From Lentisphaeria bacterium (lineage in GTDB: Bacteria; Verrucomicrobiota; Lentisphaeria; Victivallales; UBA1829): DNA of 45,430 nt. The stretch spans positions 1-45,430 of the forward strand of contig JAFTIQ010000059.1 of NCBI GenBank assembly GCA_017456805.1, given 5' to 3'. The position numbers were made by a program, and so were the translations under genes. Numbering within the stretch: the first letter of the stretch is position 1; every line of letters begins with the position of its first letter. The notes under the pieces are model-generated. The model was not told the DNA's origin. It worked only from the letters and a program-made list of their open reading frames with translations, and ran no database searches. Positions 31,070 through 38,139 of this stretch are shown piece after piece.

Positions 31070-32881
31070 ATGCGAATTCCGCACAAAGTAAATCCTATGG
31101 GAGTTGGTGCAACTCCGTGTTTTGAACTTGAAGTATCGCCTACTGCTTCAAGCCTTACATATGGTTTTACACCGTATTGGAATACAGACGGCTATTGCCG
31201 GGTTTTGGATTGGGGCGATGGAACATCTGAAACGGCGGTCACAAGCGGAACCGCATTGACTCATACTTATCCTTCAGCCGGAACGTATACTATCAAAATC
31301 AAAGCCGATTGTTACAGAGTTGTATTCGGTTATTCTGATATTTATGCTCCTCTGGTAAGTTATTGCGGCGGAAAGAACTGGAACGCTCTCGGAGCATTGA
31401 ACAGCGGTAATAATATGTTCCGTGGATGCTTGAACATGACAGACGATATTAACGAATTACCGGAAAGTATCGTCTCTGGTGATTTTATGTTTTACAACTG
31501 TCAAAAAGCTACTCTGAGTCTGAACCGACTTCCTACTACTGTATCTTCAGCGGCATATATGTTTGGAGGGTGTTCAGGTGCTACGCTCCCCCTAAGTAGA
31601 TTACCGGAAAATCTGTCAACGGTAACTTACATGTTTGACGGCTGTTCTAATGCGTATCTTCCTCTCACTTCTCTGCCTGACGGGATTACGAACGGAAAAG
31701 CCATGTTCCAAAATTGCAGTAAGGCAGAGTTGACTATCGGAAGCCTGCCCTCGGGTTTGCAGGATGGGTCAGCCATGTTTTATATGTGCGAAAAAGCCAA
31801 TATCTTATTGACTGTTCTCCCTGAAAATATACGCTACGGAAATCAGATGTTCCGTAAGTGTTCAAAAGCTATGTTGAAAATCAGCAAACTGCCCGACAAT
31901 ATAGAGACAGCTCAAAGTATGTTCCGTGAGTGCGATTTGGCGGAAATCAACGTTTCAACATTGGCTGAAAATGCCCCGGCTAATGGATGGGAATCTCTTA
32001 CGGACATTGGAACAATGTTCTACAATTCTCCGAAAGTGACCGGATCAAGAGCCGCTTTCTTTGCGAAATGTCCTAATGCAACAGATAATTATACATTCGA
32101 TGGAACGTCTACAACGGATGACGTAGTAAGTTCCGCTACAATCACTTTTGACGGTATTTATAATTCAAGTGGAAATAAAGTTGATTTTGTGACGTTGAAA
32201 TATGGAATATCTGCGACTTATACACTGAGGGCAACGGCTTCTAATGGAGCTACATGCACGATTGCGATAGATGACATGGATTATGTAGCACCTCCTGGAA
32301 TCACTATTAACGGTGGTACTATCAGCGGAGAGATGGGAATATCTTATGACGGAATTGCTGAGTGCACGTTTAATATCTCTGCTGATGGTTGTGAAGATTT
32401 ATCGGTAACAATTGTGATTGAATATCAAAGCTGTGTTCACCCCGAGTCACTTGTCATGATGGCTGACGGTACAGAAAAAGCAATCAAGGATATTGAAGTC
32501 GGGGAATCAGTAATGTCAATCAATCAGGAAACAGGAAAGTTCGAGCCTGATATTGTACTGAAGAATGAATACGCAGAACAATGTATTTATCCCGTTCAGG
32601 ATAAGTGGACATTCTCTGACGGAACGGAGCTTATCACGTTGGCAAGACACCGTGTTTTCAACGTTGAAAGAAAAGCGTTTGTTTACATGCATAACTGGCA
32701 TATCGGGGAACATGCACGCAAGGCGGACGGTTCAACGGTTGCTCTTGTATCGCATGAAGTTATCAACGAACCTGAAATCATGTGTACAATCCGCTTGAGG
32801 AATAACACTTACGTCGTCAACGGATTGCTCACAGGCACAAGAAAAGCAAAACATACGACACCTTACGAACAGGAGGTATGA
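31070..32881 (+). CDS. Large tail protein: PKD-like domain, nine 24-residue repeats, C-terminal Hint domain
   Basis: A 603-residue protein with start at 31070 after GGAGG. Residues 20-80 look like a PKD fold: LDWGDGTSE (46-54) and HTYPSAGTYTI (65-75). Nine 24-residue repeats follow from 116: each begins M-F-x-x-C and continues A-x-L-x-L-x-x-L-P, like BspA/DUF285 surface repeats. The last two units drift. A beta domain leads to a Hint (hedgehog/intein) module from Cys 455: CVHPESLVMMADGTEKAI, then LITLARHRVF and NNTYVVNGLL. The N-terminal Cys nucleophile is present, but the terminal His-Asn splicing residues are not, so self-cleavage rather than splicing is likelier. It probably presents adhesin repeats at the tail tip. 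Confidence 0.85.
   Translation: MRIPHKVNPMGVGATPCFELEVSPTASSLTYGFTPYWNTDGYCRVLDWGDGTSETAVTSGTALTHTYPSAGTYTIKIKADCYRVVFGYSDIYAPLVSYCGGKNWNALGALNSGNNMFRGCLNMTDDINELPESIVSGDFMFYNCQKATLSLNRLPTTVSSAAYMFGGCSGATLPLSRLPENLSTVTYMFDGCSNAYLPLTSLPDGITNGKAMFQNCSKAELTIGSLPSGLQDGSAMFYMCEKANILLTVLPENIRYGNQMFRKCSKAMLKISKLPDNIETAQSMFRECDLAEINVSTLAENAPANGWESLTDIGTMFYNSPKVTGSRAAFFAKCPNATDNYTFDGTSTTDDVVSSATITFDGIYNSSGNKVDFVTLKYGISATYTLRATASNGATCTIAIDDMDYVAPPGITINGGTISGEMGISYDGIAECTFNISADGCEDLSVTIVIEYQSCVHPESLVMMADGTEKAIKDIEVGESVMSINQETGKFEPDIVLKNEYAEQCIYPVQDKWTFSDGTELITLARHRVFNVERKAFVYMHNWHIGEHARKADGSTVALVSHEVINEPEIMCTIRLRNNTYVVNGLLTGTRKAKHTTPYEQEV
31415..32074 (+). repeat. Nine tandem 72-bp (24-residue) protein-coding repeats
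   Basis: The repeat begins at each ATG-TTC/TTT codon pair (M-F-x-x-C) and is 72 bases long for the first seven units; the eighth is longer and the ninth loses the Cys. DNA identity between units is low, so the array is old or diversified at many positions. The variable residues between the conserved M-F-C and L-P landmarks are the candidate ligand-contacting surface. Confidence 0.8.
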
Positions 32882-32884
32882 ATT

Positions 32885-33262
32885 ATGGAAATCTGGGCGA
32901 AAATCGAAAATGAAACAGTTATCTATCCCCCGAGAAATGATAAATCGAAGGGGATGTTCAACGTGGATAAAAACGAAAAATGGCTGACTGAGAATGGGTT
33001 CCAGCTGTATGATACTGCTGAATTGCAGAAATACCAGCCTACAATCGAAGAAGAACCGAAAAAGTACAGCACGCTGAAGATCATTCGGAATCTCGGTGAT
33101 GAATGGGAAGGCTACCGGGAACAACTTTCGGAAGCTGGCGTTTTGGATCAGTTCTTTGCTGCAAACTATCTTGCAGAGGATGATCCGGTGTTTCTTGCAT
33201 TTCTGGAAACAGTTCCGGAAGAAGTGAAAGCAAAACTAATTCTGTGCGAGTGGGAGGATTAA
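32885..33262 (+). CDS. Small phage protein after the Hint-containing tail gene
   Basis: A 125-residue protein beginning MEIWAKIENETVIYPPRND, followed by KWLTENGFQLYDTAEL. This opening is seen in small proteins behind fibre genes and may be a tail-fibre chaperone or fibre-tip cap. Its C-terminal half is helical and acidic (LDQFFAANYLAEDDPVFLAFLE). Start is 3 bases after the tail-gene stop. Function is not certain. Confidence 0.55.
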   Translation: MEIWAKIENETVIYPPRNDKSKGMFNVDKNEKWLTENGFQLYDTAELQKYQPTIEEEPKKYSTLKIIRNLGDEWEGYREQLSEAGVLDQFFAANYLAEDDPVFLAFLETVPEEVKAKLILCEWED

Positions 33263-33673
33263 ATGTATACAACGAATGACATTATCGCATTGCGTAATTC
33301 AGCGAGGCATTATAATCTGTCAGCCGGACGGGAATTCTGGTTCTCTACGGCGATAGCCTTGACAAAGATTTGCAATGGTATCGGTGCTGAATCATGGAGT
33401 ATCGAAAAACGGAAAGCTCTCACAAATGCGCTGTCAAGATATGAGGTTGCAGCAGCTATCCATGACTGCCGTTATGAATTCCATAGCTGTTCGAAAGAGT
33501 ATGCGGATAAAGAATTTCTTGACAACATGTATAAAATCTGGAAGAAGGATTTTGGTTGGCGTAGATATTTGACAATTTCCGGTTTAATGGAAAGACGGAT
33601 TATCAGAACATGCTACTATGCCGTTGTGTTAGGCGGTCAGGAAGCGTGGGAGAATGGAGGGAGGAATACATGA
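33263..33673 (+). CDS. Hypothetical late protein with NGIGAESW and HDCRYEF motifs, candidate lysis or surface enzyme
   Basis: A 136-residue protein starting immediately after the preceding stop. It has a helix, then CNGIGAESW (37-45), AAIHDCRYEF (64-73) and ADKEFLDNMYKIWKK. An H-D-x-x-Y motif after a conserved Cys-containing loop is reminiscent of phospholipase A2-like or other small phage hydrolase proteins, but the full catalytic set is not visible. It sits just before a possible holin gene, so a lysis role is possible. No endolysin domain is otherwise found in the window. Confidence 0.55.
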   Translation: MYTTNDIIALRNSARHYNLSAGREFWFSTAIALTKICNGIGAESWSIEKRKALTNALSRYEVAAAIHDCRYEFHSCSKEYADKEFLDNMYKIWKKDFGWRRYLTISGLMERRIIRTCYYAVVLGGQEAWENGGRNT

Positions 33674-34017
33674 ACGTAACACCGGAACAAACAGCAACTC
33701 TTATTCAGGGGATGACACCTGTACAGGCGATTATCATGATCCTTCTCGGGGTGATAGCGATCTGGGGGATCATCAGCATTGTACGCTGGATTATAAAGAT
33801 AAAAATCGGAACATTGCCGGAAGATATCAGGGAAATCAAGAAGAAACTTGAGCAAAATGCAGAAACAATGATTTCGATGGAAGGAAAACTCTGGTCGGAG
33901 AATAAGGTGAAAAGTGAGTTCGAAAGTGCATTGGAACATCACAAACTGGAATGCCCGGCATGGCGAAAATATTGTTCGACATACGGAATGAAAGATAACA
34001 ACGATTGCAACATGTAA
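33670..34017 (+). CDS. Single-span membrane protein, holin- or spanin-like candidate
   Basis: A 115-residue protein with strong GGAGGGAGG upstream and an ATGA overlap. One membrane helix (18-42: PVQAIIMILLGVIAIWGIISIV) is followed by a basic patch and a charged coiled coil (DIREIKKKLEQNAETM). The order coil-after-membrane helix is that of many small phage membrane proteins, including holin-like and i-spanin types. Cys-containing tail (CPAWRKYC) could form a disulphide. The next gene encodes a lipoprotein, which would match a spanin pair. Confidence 0.6.
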   Translation: MNVTPEQTATLIQGMTPVQAIIMILLGVIAIWGIISIVRWIIKIKIGTLPEDIREIKKKLEQNAETMISMEGKLWSENKVKSEFESALEHHKLECPAWRKYCSTYGMKDNNDCNM

Positions 34018-34033
34018 ACAGGGAGAAAATTAC

Positions 34034-34429
34034 ATGAAAAAACAAATGCTTTTGGTCGGGGCGGTGCTTGCCGCCGTAATTCTCAGTGGATGCGGTCACA
34101 ACGTTATCAACTACGGGGATGGTGTCGGGTTCGATGCCGGGATCAATCCGGAAAACGGAACTTTTTCTTTTAACCTCCGGTATGGAAAGATCCTCTCAGC
34201 CGTGACACGTGATAACGTGGAAATTGAGATGTCAGGACAGGCAGATGCAAGCGGAAATGTCACTCCTTCTATTGCAGGAGCTTCATCTGGCCAGCCAGCC
34301 GGGAAAGGTAATACAGGTGTGAATACCTCCGGAGCATTGCGTGTTAAGATCGGCAGACAGATCAACGGATATACCGTCGATGCCATCAAAGCTGGTGCGG
34401 ATAGTAAACAGATTATGGATATGAAATAA
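34034..34429 (+). CDS. Lipoprotein, o-spanin candidate
   Basis: A 131-residue protein with a classic lipoprotein signal: MKKQMLLVGAVLAAVILSGC, lipobox I-L-S-G-C with Cys at 20. The mature part is beta-rich (GVGFDAGINPENGTFSFNLR) and then Gly/Ser/Ala/Pro-rich. Phage lipoproteins downstream of a membrane protein are often outer-membrane spanins. At 131 residues it is larger than most o-spanins, so another envelope role is possible. GGGAGAAA is the ribosome binding site. Confidence 0.72.
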   Translation: MKKQMLLVGAVLAAVILSGCGHNVINYGDGVGFDAGINPENGTFSFNLRYGKILSAVTRDNVEIEMSGQADASGNVTPSIAGASSGQPAGKGNTGVNTSGALRVKIGRQINGYTVDAIKAGADSKQIMDMK

Positions 34430-34440
34430 TTAAGTGAAAT

Positions 34441-34506
34441 TTTTCCGTTATTTGTGGATTCAAAACTTTCAGTTATTAAATTAGAATTAACAACTGAAAA
34501 CGGAAA
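34441..34506 (+). other. Nested inverted repeats in the leader of the gene at 34522
   Basis: Inner arms TTTCAGTTATTAA (34467-34479) and TTAACAACTGAAA (34487-34499) pair with one mismatch across a 7-base loop. Outer arms TTTTCCGTT (34441-34449) and AACGGAAA (34499-34506) flank them. The outer right arm directly abuts the AGGAG ribosome binding site (34506-34510), so folding could hide it. No T-run follows, so it is not a terminator. It is the only notable structure in the 34430-34521 gap. Confidence 0.6.
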
Positions 34507-34521
34507 GGAGAATCCGCAAAA

Positions 34522-34893
34522 ATGGTGAATTTCAGCACAATGGTCAAACGGTTCTATCCGGATGCGATACCGGATATCGATTTCAAAACGGAAACCGCAG
34601 AAGATGGAACCGTTTCAATCAAAGATTGGAACGCAAAAAAGCTGGGACCGGAACCAAATCTTTCTTTGCTCCATGCAAATTATATGAAGCTGGCAAGAGA
34701 GATCAAGGAGCGGTCCCCGAAGTTCGATGATTCCGATCCGGCTCCCTGGCTGAATGCCAAAGAGAAAAAAGAGCCGGAACAGGTCAGATACCAGCAGACA
34801 ATTCATCAGCACCACAACAGATTTCACATTCCGGTGGTGAATTTTGATCCGCAAACCGGAATCGTAACGGAACGGGGGAACAGCGAAGAATGA
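34522..34893 (+). CDS. Hypothetical late phage protein
   Basis: A 123-residue protein, preceded by GGAAAGGAGAA. The N-terminus (MVNFSTMVKRFYPDAIPDID) and middle (LLHANYMKLAREIKERS) are helical. The C-terminal half is His/Gln-rich (QQTIHQHHNRFHIPVVNFDP) and could bind metal. No family recognised. It overlaps the next gene by ATGA, and its leader contains the nested hairpin. Confidence 0.6.
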   Translation: MVNFSTMVKRFYPDAIPDIDFKTETAEDGTVSIKDWNAKKLGPEPNLSLLHANYMKLAREIKERSPKFDDSDPAPWLNAKEKKEPEQVRYQQTIHQHHNRFHIPVVNFDPQTGIVTERGNSEE

Positions 34894-35312
34894 GCAGAGA
34901 GAAAAACATGGAAAAGTGCTGTGACGGATGTTTTATCGACATCTGCCGCTGTGCCTGTCTGCTGGATGTTTCAGTCGTTACCGCAAGAAAGATTTTGGGA
35001 AAACCGGATTTCATCCGGAAAAATAAATATAATTTGCCGCAGCATTTTTACGCAATTTCCAGAATTGAAAAATCCGTTTCCGAACGGAAAGAAAAATCAG
35101 AAAAGCCAGTTTGCGAAAGTTGCCGGCGATGTCATACCCAATGCAAGAAATGTGATCTTGTTGGCGGACGGTGTATGCAATGCCGAGCGGATTTGTGCGT
35201 TTTCAATTTCTGTTCCTGCGGAAAATTGCCGTTCGGAGAACAAAATCCACGGATGATCGAGTGTTTGAAAAATGCGCTTGCGAAAGCAGAAAGCGGTGTG
35301 GATCATGTCTGA
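34890..35312 (+). CDS. HTH plus multi-Cys zinc protein, copy A
   Basis: A 140-residue protein. Residues 20-62 look like a MerR- or excisionase-type HTH (ACLLDVSVVTARKILGKPD). After a basic linker there is a dense Cys region: CESCRRCHTQCKKCDL (75-90), then CMQC and CSCGK, 16 Cys in all. It parallels the next gene in order and motif (KILGKPD / KVLGKPD; VFNFCSCG / VLNFSCCG), so the two are paralogues. The pair might be transcription factors or metal-bound nucleic-acid proteins. Overlap with the next gene is 8 bases. Confidence 0.65.
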   Translation: MSREKNMEKCCDGCFIDICRCACLLDVSVVTARKILGKPDFIRKNKYNLPQHFYAISRIEKSVSERKEKSEKPVCESCRRCHTQCKKCDLVGGRCMQCRADLCVFNFCSCGKLPFGEQNPRMIECLKNALAKAESGVDHV

Positions 35313-35748
35313 TACAGAATCGCCAAAATATTATAATGTGAAAACTGCTGCCGGGATCATGGGGATCCAGAACGAACGGTATGCAATGAAAGTGCTTGGA
35401 AAGCCGGATGCCGTAGAAAGTTGCAAAACAGGATTTCGGAATCTTTATACACTGGAACACATCGAAAGCGCAAAGCAGGAAATACTGCGGAAACGGTCGG
35501 AACGGCTGAAATCAAAAGGGTTGCGGTGCTGTTATTTGTGCCGGATCAAGTTCAAGCCGGAAGAATTGAAAAGCAGTATTTGTACCGCTTGCCGGGCAAA
35601 AAAGACGGTCCTGAATTTCTCTTGCTGCGGAGATTGCACGAAATGTGAACCGAGCCGTCAGCGGTTGCAGATGTTACGCTGTGCCGTGGATGAACTTGAT
35701 GAAAAAATCATCAATCAGAATCAGAATCAGAAAAAGAATCCGAAATAA
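35305..35748 (+). CDS. HTH plus multi-Cys zinc protein, copy B
   Basis: A 147-residue paralogue of the upstream protein. Start at 35305 (MSDTESPKYY) lies in the end of copy A. The N-terminal HTH-like domain (KTAAGIMGIQNERYAMKVLGK) is followed by a basic helix and a zinc region: CCYLC (about 84-88), CTACR and NFSCCGDCTKC. The spacing of the final Cys group differs from copy A, so metal binding may have diverged. The last residues (NQNQNQKKN) are coded by a hexamer repeat shared with the convergent protease gene. Confidence 0.68.
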   Translation: MSDTESPKYYNVKTAAGIMGIQNERYAMKVLGKPDAVESCKTGFRNLYTLEHIESAKQEILRKRSERLKSKGLRCCYLCRIKFKPEELKSSICTACRAKKTVLNFSCCGDCTKCEPSRQRLQMLRCAVDELDEKIINQNQNQKKNPK

Positions 35749-36160
35749 ACGGGATCCCGAACCGGAACACAGTTTTTCCGTTTTCATTGAAAAGATAAAG
35801 CTCTCCCTTTGAAAGAATATCCATTCCGATCAAGAGATCAAAGCTGGCATCTCCATTTGCTCCGGAAACGGGCATATCGCGCAAGATACAGCGATTCCCG
35901 AAGATAACATCAACCTCGTACATATTGGCGTTTTCCGTTCCGTGAACACCGGAAACTGTGATATTGCCGGATGGGATCAAATCAAGGTCCCGGGCGATAG
36001 TTTCTGTCAGCATGGAAGAAGTTGCTCCGGTGTCGATGATCCCGATACAGTTTTTGACTGCCAGAGGATATTTCCGGCATCTGGATGAGCGGATTTCAAC
36101 CGGAATCGCAAGTTCCCTGGCAAGATCCCGAAAAGTCAATTCGCAGGAAAAATGTTGCAT
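35711..36160 (-). CDS. Retropepsin-like aspartic protease
   Basis: A 149-residue protein with the retropepsin signature IGIIDTGATSSMLTE, D-T-G at 43-45. The second landmark is FDLLIGMDILSKGELYL (about 110-126), which fits the conserved hydrophobic-Gly-x-Asp stretch after the flap (SGVHG, 68-72). Such single-domain enzymes work as homodimers. Phage-borne copies lie beside structural genes and may process virion proteins, but targets are unknown. It starts with AAGGA upstream and has an adjacent TATAAT box. The C-terminal SDSDSD overlaps the end of the plus-strand HTH-zinc gene. Confidence 0.85.
   Translation of the reverse strand: MQHFSCELTFRDLARELAIPVEIRSSRCRKYPLAVKNCIGIIDTGATSSMLTETIARDLDLIPSGNITVSGVHGTENANMYEVDVIFGNRCILRDMPVSGANGDASFDLLIGMDILSKGELYLFNENGKTVFRFGIPFISDSFSDSDSD
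35713..35730. repeat. Triplicated hexamer AATCAG at a convergent gene overlap
   Basis: Three AATCAG copies encode Asn-Gln pairs at the end of the plus-strand HTH-zinc protein and Ser-Asp pairs at the end of the minus-strand protease. Each extra copy would lengthen both proteins by two residues without a frameshift. Confidence 0.85.
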
Positions 36161-36175
36161 TTTTTTATTCCTTAT

Positions 36176-36181
36176 ATTATA
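36176..36181 (-). promoter_or_regulatory. -10 box of the retropepsin gene
   Basis: On the minus strand TATAAT (36181-36176) stands 15 bases before the start codon. No TTGACA lies at the expected -35 position, which falls into the terminator of the upstream operon. The short leader would be about 10 bases. The call is based on this box alone. Confidence 0.4.
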
Positions 36182-36186
36182 CAGAA

Positions 36187-36214
36187 AGAAAAACCCCGGT
36201 TTTTTACGCCGGGG
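36187..36214 (-). terminator. Terminator of the minus-strand Gly-rich gene unit
   Basis: CCCCGG (36194-36199) and CCGGGG (36209-36214) pair across a 9-base loop. On the minus strand T's follow (the A-rich run 36187-36193). It ends the unit of two genes, 37374-36239, and separates it from the retropepsin gene. Confidence 0.85.
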
Positions 36215-36238
36215 AAACGGAAAAACGGAAAGATCTTT

Positions 36239-36574
36239 TTATGCTCCGGCAGCGGCGGGAGCAGTTGCGTTCAGAATGTTCAGAGTAAGATCACCGGCGA
36301 CACAAATAATAGTGCAGAGGTAAACTCTCTGTCCAATCAGAACAGAAGCATCTGCCGGATCAGCGGAACTGGAGTAAACGATATCCAGAACAGTCCCATC
36401 ACAAAGTTGAACTTTCGGAGGGAGAGTTGAATCCGTTGCTACCGGAACCGTCAGGAAAAAGAGATCCTGAGCGAGCAGACGGCGTTTCGTTGACCGCATG
36501 GAGAAGATCACATTTGTGGTCCCGACCACCGGCGCACCGAGCGCATAACGGCGAAAAAAATTTCTTTTGCACAT
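36239..36574 (-). CDS. Small conserved-looking prophage protein
   Basis: A 111-residue protein starting MCKRNFFRRYALG, GAGGTGAAA upstream. The start is basic and Cys-containing; the rest is beta-rich (TNVIFSMRSTKRRLLAQDLF, VQLCDGTVLDIVYSSS, RVYLCTIICVAGDLTL). Gut-phage proteins with a like start (M-x-x-R-x-x-F-R-R) and beta body are often found next to Gly-rich proteins like the one upstream. Role unknown. Second gene of a two-gene minus unit. Confidence 0.6.
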   Translation of the reverse strand: MCKRNFFRRYALGAPVVGTTNVIFSMRSTKRRLLAQDLFFLTVPVATDSTLPPKVQLCDGTVLDIVYSSSADPADASVLIGQRVYLCTIICVAGDLTLNILNATAPAAAGA

Positions 36575-36627
36575 ATTTTCACCTCAATCGGTTAAGTTTT
36601 TTCAGTTATTCGGAATTACCGAACTGC

Positions 36628-37374
36628 TCAGCAGCATCCGCCACATGCAGGGACAGCATCACATCCGCAATTTCCCTTATTCACAAACTGACCGAAGTTT
36701 TTCAGGACAAAAATCTGCTGATTTGCTTCTGCGAGCTTGCGTTCAATGTTTGCGGTGTACTGGCTGTTGATCAACGCTCTGGTTGCTTCACCTTCCGCAT
36801 GGATTGCGTTCTTGATGTCGCAGCAGCACATAGCGTTATTGTAGTTCAACTGACCGAACTGCTGGGAAATGTTGTTGTTGACAGCGGCAATGCTCTGCTG
36901 TGTCTGGCAGCAGCAGTTTGCAAGCTGTGCCTGAAGATCACGCTGTCCGAGCTGGGTCTGATAGCCGATCTGGGCAATGTTGGAGTTTGTGGTTGCGAAC
37001 TGGGTACAGAGAGTTCCGGAGAGATCGCAGAGAGTGTTTCGGATCCCGTTGACATTCTGAGCGATGAAATCGAGACCGGCTTCATTCCGTGCGGTTGCTG
37101 TGGCATTGCTTACAGCAAGATCAGCACCGAGGACGCCGATTCCGGAATTACATCCGCATCCGCCGCATCCGTTTCCGAATCCGCCGAAACCACCGAACCC
37201 ACGACCGCCGAAACCGCCCCAGCCGAAGAGGACAAGAAGAATGATCCATGCGAACCATCCGCCTTCCATGCCATAGCCGTAACCGCCGTTTCTGTTGTTC
37301 ATGAGTGCAAGAGCTTCCCAGCCGTTGAAAGAATTCCCGTTGGGATTAACGTTATAAATTGGCAGGGCTTCCAT
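36628..37374 (-). CDS. Gly-rich protein with hydrophobic segment and Cys-triplet motifs
   Basis: A 248-residue protein; AAGGAAGG precedes the ATG. A hydrophobic stretch (40-50: WFAWIILLVLF) runs into Gly/Phe repeats (GWGGFGGRGFGGFGGFG). The middle is a helical coil (about 85-220) with N-C-C-C-Q, M-C-C-C-D and Q-F-x-x-x-N-x-x-I phrases, ending in CGCDAVPACGGCC. The Cys triplets could bind metal or form disulphides. Proteins of this design occur in phages of gut bacteria with unknown function; they may be membrane- or virion-associated. The opposite-strand 323-codon frame is judged a shadow. Confidence 0.72.
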   Translation of the reverse strand: MEALPIYNVNPNGNSFNGWEALALMNNRNGGYGYGMEGGWFAWIILLVLFGWGGFGGRGFGGFGGFGNGCGGCGCNSGIGVLGADLAVSNATATARNEAGLDFIAQNVNGIRNTLCDLSGTLCTQFATTNSNIAQIGYQTQLGQRDLQAQLANCCCQTQQSIAAVNNNISQQFGQLNYNNAMCCCDIKNAIHAEGEATRALINSQYTANIERKLAEANQQIFVLKNFGQFVNKGNCGCDAVPACGGCC

Positions 37375-37424
37375 GATTTTGCCTTCCTTTCCATGTAAAA
37401 AATTGTTGTTTTTTTTGGGTGAGT

Positions 37425-37443
37425 GAACAGTTCCGGAAAGTTC
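37425..37443. promoter_or_regulatory. Near-palindrome in the divergent gap 37375-37575
   Basis: GAACAGTTCCGGAAAGTTC contains a perfect TTCCGGAA core with GAAC/GTTC flanks slightly off-centre. It lies between divergent genes (Gly-rich gene and the gene at 37576). The rest of the 200-base gap is A+T-rich, with no clear sigma70 box or TTGACA-type element. A regulator site is possible. Confidence 0.35.
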
Positions 37444-37575
37444 AGCAAAAATATAAAAGTGTGTTCAAAAAGATGGAAATTTTTTATTTTGAGTAAAAAG
37501 ATTCACCTTGTTTTTTTTATTTCTAAAAATCAGGGCGGGCTTGTAAGTTACAGCAGAAACAGAGGAGAACGATAC

Positions 37576-38127
37576 ATGGAAGAAGAGACCAAACAGGAAA
37601 TCGAATCCGAAGCAGTTGTAAAGGAAAACTTGACAACTGAACCGGATGTAATTGTTCCCGAAATGGAAACAGTTGTACCGGAGCCGGACCAAAGCGAACG
37701 GATCAGACTTGAGAATGAAGCGTACCAGCGGCATGTTTCCGCATTGATGGCAGAATTACAGGAAATCCGTGAACGATTTCATGTACCGGAGCCGACACCT
37801 CCGGATCCTGTTTCCGTGCTGACGGGCGAAGTAAACAGCCTGAAGAATGGTTTTGATGAATTGAAGCAGCTTATAGCGGAACAGCAAAGAGTTGGAAATC
37901 AGCAGAATAACCAGCCGCAGGGACAGCCGCAATTCAACCAACCTCAACAGGCTTTTCCATATTTTCCCCAGCAGGGATTTCAATTCTTTCCGCAGCAGCC
38001 GATGTTCCAAACATCAACGATCATGCCAGCACCGGCATTGCCTTACATTGCAACATCAACACCGATGCCGACAAACTTTCAGGTCCCGCAGTTCAACATG
38101 AATAATCAAAACGGAAATATGAATTAA
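37576..38127 (+). CDS. Acidic coil plus Gln/Pro/Phe-rich low-complexity protein
   Basis: A 183-residue protein after GAGGAGAAC. The N-terminal third is acidic (MEEETKQEIESEAVVKE), the middle is a coiled coil (about 45-105: RHVSALMAELQEIRERF, LTGEVNSLKNGFDELKQ), and the last 75 residues are low-complexity Gln/Pro/Phe/Asn (QPQGQPQFNQPQQAFPYF). Such tails suit flexible linkers or self-association. It is the first of three plus-strand genes at the phage right end. Function unknown. Confidence 0.6.
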   Translation: MEEETKQEIESEAVVKENLTTEPDVIVPEMETVVPEPDQSERIRLENEAYQRHVSALMAELQEIRERFHVPEPTPPDPVSVLTGEVNSLKNGFDELKQLIAEQQRVGNQQNNQPQGQPQFNQPQQAFPYFPQQGFQFFPQQPMFQTSTIMPAPALPYIATSTPMPTNFQVPQFNMNNQNGNMN

Positions 38128-38139
38128 GGAGAGTCGACC

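Noticed and set aside
31415..32074. Diversity-generating retroelement variable region
   Set aside because: No reverse transcriptase, template repeat or adenine-directed pattern was seen; the repeats are ordinary protein repeats.
36427..37398. 323-codon plus-strand frame opposite the Gly-rich protein
   Set aside because: The minus-strand gene has a good ribosome binding site, a terminator and a recognisable design; the plus frame reads through the Gly repeats as Ser/Ala/Glu-rich sequence.
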